Shown piece after piece: positions 30,799 to 32,430 of a stretch of 32,430 bases of DNA. The notes beneath the pieces are model-generated. The model worked only from the letters and a program-made list of their open reading frames with translations, had not been told where the DNA came from and did not search any database. Made by a program: the position numbers and the translations under genes. The stretch comes from Cypionkella sp. (GTDB taxonomy: Bacteria; Pseudomonadota; Alphaproteobacteria; Rhodobacterales; Rhodobacteraceae). The stretch lies in assembly GCA_025458525.1 (NCBI GenBank), contig JALOSF010000044.1, positions 1 to 32,430 on the forward strand. The letters run 5' to 3'. Position 1 is the first letter of the stretch, and each line of letters begins with the position of its first letter.

Positions 30799-31479
30799 AT
30801 GGCTGGGCTGGTCTTTGCGGCGCCGCCGACGATAAGCCTCGCGGTGGCCGGGCAAGAGGAGCGGTTCCCCGTTCGGCGCATTTTTTGTGTCGGGCGCAAT
30901 TATGCCGACCATGCCCGCGAGATGGGGCATGACCCCGAGGCCGAGCCGCCGTTCTTTTTCACAAAGCCCGCCGATGCGGTGGTCGCCAGCGGCAGCGTGA
31001 TCGCCTACCCTTCGGCGACCGCTGATCTGCATCACGAGGCGGAGTTGGTCGTTGCCATCGGGCGCGGCGGGTTCATGGTGTCAGAGCGCGAGGCAGAGGC
31101 GCTGATCTGGGGCCATGCGGCGGGCAATGACCTGACCCGCCGCGATTTGCAGGCGGCTGCCAAGGCGGCCCGGCGGCCGTGGGACATGGCCAAGGGGTTC
31201 GACCGCTCTGCCGTGATCGGGGCCATCCGCCCCGGCCCGATTGACAGCTCCGCCGTAATCCGGTGCAGCGTGAACGGGACCATGCGGCAAGAGGCGCGGC
31301 TGTCAGACATGATCTGGTCGGTGCCCAGCATCCTCGCGCATCTGTCGCGGCTTGTGGCCCTCCATCCCGGCGATCTTGTCATGACCGGCACGCCCGCGGG
31401 CGTCGGCCCGATTGCGCAGGGGCAAAGCTGCACGGTCACGATCGACGGGCTGGAGCCTGCCACGGTGCGCGTGACCTAA
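30799..31479 (+). CDS. Fumarylacetoacetate hydrolase (FAH) family protein
   Basis: A 226-residue member of the FAH superfamily (acylpyruvase, oxaloacetate decarboxylase and related hydrolases/isomerases). RIFCVGRNYADHAREMG is the family N-terminal motif; metal ligands are E80 and E82 (HHEAEL) and D111 (GNDLTRRD), with K132 (DMAKGFD) nearby, and TGTPAGVGP near the end. The exact reaction is unknown. The ATG at 30799 matches the family start; a GTG at 30790 would overlap the upstream stop as GTGA and is an alternative. Its stop overlaps the convergent ccoS stop by 4 bases. Confidence 0.88.
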   Translation: MAGLVFAAPPTISLAVAGQEERFPVRRIFCVGRNYADHAREMGHDPEAEPPFFFTKPADAVVASGSVIAYPSATADLHHEAELVVAIGRGGFMVSEREAEALIWGHAAGNDLTRRDLQAAAKAARRPWDMAKGFDRSAVIGAIRPGPIDSSAVIRCSVNGTMRQEARLSDMIWSVPSILAHLSRLVALHPGDLVMTGTPAGVGPIAQGQSCTVTIDGLEPATVRVT

Positions 31480-31634
31480 GGCTTTGGCCTGTCGTCATAA
31501 TCCTTGGTCAGAATGCGGTTTGCATCGCCTTGCGGATCGTCAAACTGCTTGGTGCGCATCGCCCAGACAAAAGCCACCAGCCCAAGCAGGCCAAGACCCA
31601 GCGACACGGGGATGAGGATGCCAAGAATTTCCAT
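31476..31634 (-). CDS. ccoS: CcoS, cbb3 oxidase assembly protein
   Basis: A 52-residue membrane protein, MEILGILIPVSLGLGLLGLV at its start, one membrane helix (about 4-25), then WAMRTKQFDDPQGDANRIL, a typical CcoS pattern. CcoS is needed to insert haem and copper into cbb3-type cytochrome oxidase. The start is in a TGATG junction with the ccoI stop, so it is translationally coupled. Its stop codon overlaps the FAH gene's stop on the other strand. Confidence 0.93.
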   Translation of the reverse strand: MEILGILIPVSLGLGLLGLVAFVWAMRTKQFDDPQGDANRILTKDYDDRPKP

Positions 31635-32430
31635 CACTTGAGCCTGAGGGCGTTGAGCGAAACGGTGATCGAGGACAGCGACATCGCAAGCGCCGCCGCC
31701 AGTGGTGTGGCAAGGCCAACCAGCGCAAGCGGCACAGCGACCACGTTGTAAAGCGCCGAGATCGCAAAGTTTTCCTGAATGCGCTTGGTCGATTGCCCGG
31801 CTATGCGCAGCGCATCGGCAATCGGCGCCATATCCTGGCCAAGCAGCACGATGTCAGAGGCAACCCGTGCTGCATCGAGCGCCGACGCCGGCGAGATCGA
31901 CACATGGGCCGAGGCAAGTGCGGCGGTATCGTTCAGCCCGTCCCCCACCATCAGCACACGATGGCCCTGCGCTGCAAGCTGCGCCACGGTCTGCGCCTTT
32001 TCTGCGGGCAGCGCGCCGGCGGTCCAATCGTCGATACCCAGCCGATCTGCCAGATCCCGCACGGCGCCCGGGGCATCGCCGGAGATGAGCTTGATCGCCT
32101 TGCCCTGTGCCTTGATGGCCGCCACCGCCAGATCGGCGCCGGGGCGCAGACGATCGGCAAAGGTAAAGGCACGCGGCACGCCCTCGCCTGTGCACAGATA
32201 GGTCGCGGTCACATCAAGCCCGGCCCCGCCACACCATTCGGCACGGCCCAGGCGGACCCGCGTGCCCTTCCACAGGCCTTCGATGCCATAGCCGGGCACT
32301 TCGCGAATATCTTCGACCCGCTCGGGGCGCAGCCCTGCCTCGCGCGCGGCCTCGGCCAGTGCAAGCGCCAACGGGTGAGAGGAGGCGGAGGCGAGGGCAT
32401 AGGCCACCTCGACCGCGCTTTTTGGGTGGC
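31634..32430 (-). CDS. ccoI: CcoI copper-transporting P-type ATPase, C-terminal part
   Basis: The last 265 codons of a P1B-type ATPase; the gene continues beyond the window. It exports copper to the periplasm for cbb3 oxidase assembly. The visible part holds the nucleotide-binding SSHPLA motif with the P1B histidine, LISGDAPGAV, then the hinge GDGLNDTAALASAHVSIS (the CcoI-style TAAL instead of the usual APAL), DIVLLG, and the last two membrane helices. The direct junction with ccoS identifies it as CcoI/FixI rather than a general CopA. ccoG and ccoH are expected next, upstream of it. Confidence 0.93.
   Translation of the reverse strand, partial: HPKSAVEVAYALASASSHPLALALAEAAREAGLRPERVEDIREVPGYGIEGLWKGTRVRLGRAEWCGGAGLDVTATYLCTGEGVPRAFTFADRLRPGADLAVAAIKAQGKAIKLISGDAPGAVRDLADRLGIDDWTAGALPAEKAQTVAQLAAQGHRVLMVGDGLNDTAALASAHVSISPASALDAARVASDIVLLGQDMAPIADALRIAGQSTKRIQENFAISALYNVVAVPLALVGLATPLAAALAMSLSSITVSLNALRLK

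Noticed and set aside
1..32430. Mobile elements, CRISPR, tRNA/rRNA genes or a defence island
   Set aside because: No transposase, integrase, repeat-spacer array, cloverleaf or rRNA sequence was recognised; gene content and composition are even throughout, with the Imm10-like gene the only accessory-type hint.

Overview
The window is GC-rich alphaproteobacterial chromosome, most likely from a Rhodobacteraceae (Rhodobacter/Gemmobacter/Tabrizicola-like) organism. This rests on protein styles (AmtB with an acidic alanine-rich N-terminal tail, MlaA-MlaC pair, DacC with a SPOR domain, CcoI-CcoS), tightly packed genes with 4-bp ATGA/GTGA overlaps, and weak TTGNNN/TANNNT promoters. I see no tRNA, rRNA, insertion sequence, phage gene, CRISPR array or recognisable defence island. 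No gap between genes exceeds 300 bases.

Layout. 1-2430: the end of an aromatic amino acid aminotransferase, facing the nitrogen-control pair glnK-amtB across back-to-back terminators. 2689-4971: a class A penicillin-binding protein. 5109-6504: mlaC and mlaA (outer-membrane lipid asymmetry), translationally coupled. 6719-10014: a same-strand run of an internally shortened RidA-family protein, a glycerophosphodiesterase, a FemAB-like acyltransferase, a glutathione transferase and pterin dehydratase phhB. 10027-11317: peroxiredoxin and methionine aminopeptidase on the minus strand. 11398-13807: FAD reductase, rsmD and a HAD phosphatase, overlapping by 4 bp. 13883-17797: the conserved ybbP-ybbA-tesA cluster, in which ybbA and tesA diverge from overlapping start codons. 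17905-20537: a GlcD-like FAD dehydrogenase overlapping a sugar-efflux-type MFS transporter.

20589-25336 is rich in haem synthesis: hemC and hemE diverge, and hemF lies nearby, followed in its operon by a LysE exporter and an Imm10-like small protein; aqpZ lies between. 25451-28016 holds a small lipoprotein, then (minus strand) clpS, rsmC and a degenerate SDR. 28180-31479: a HAD hydrolase, a D,D-carboxypeptidase lipoprotein with SPOR domain, and a FAH-family hydrolase. The window ends with ccoS and the 3' part of ccoI (copper ATPase for cbb3 oxidase assembly); ccoS is only 52 codons.

The content is mostly housekeeping: cell wall and envelope (PBP1A, DacC, MlaA/C, YbbAP-TesA, FemAB-like), haem and respiration (hemC/E/F, ccoI/S), nitrogen sensing and protein quality control. 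The points most worth a second look are the RidA-family protein missing a block of its core, an SDR lacking its catalytic lysine, the overlapping divergent starts of ybbA and tesA, a perfect hairpin directly before a dehydrogenase start codon, an orphan immunity-like gene, and a near-identical promoter-like element in front of two peptidoglycan genes. I did not find a convincing new multi-gene system.
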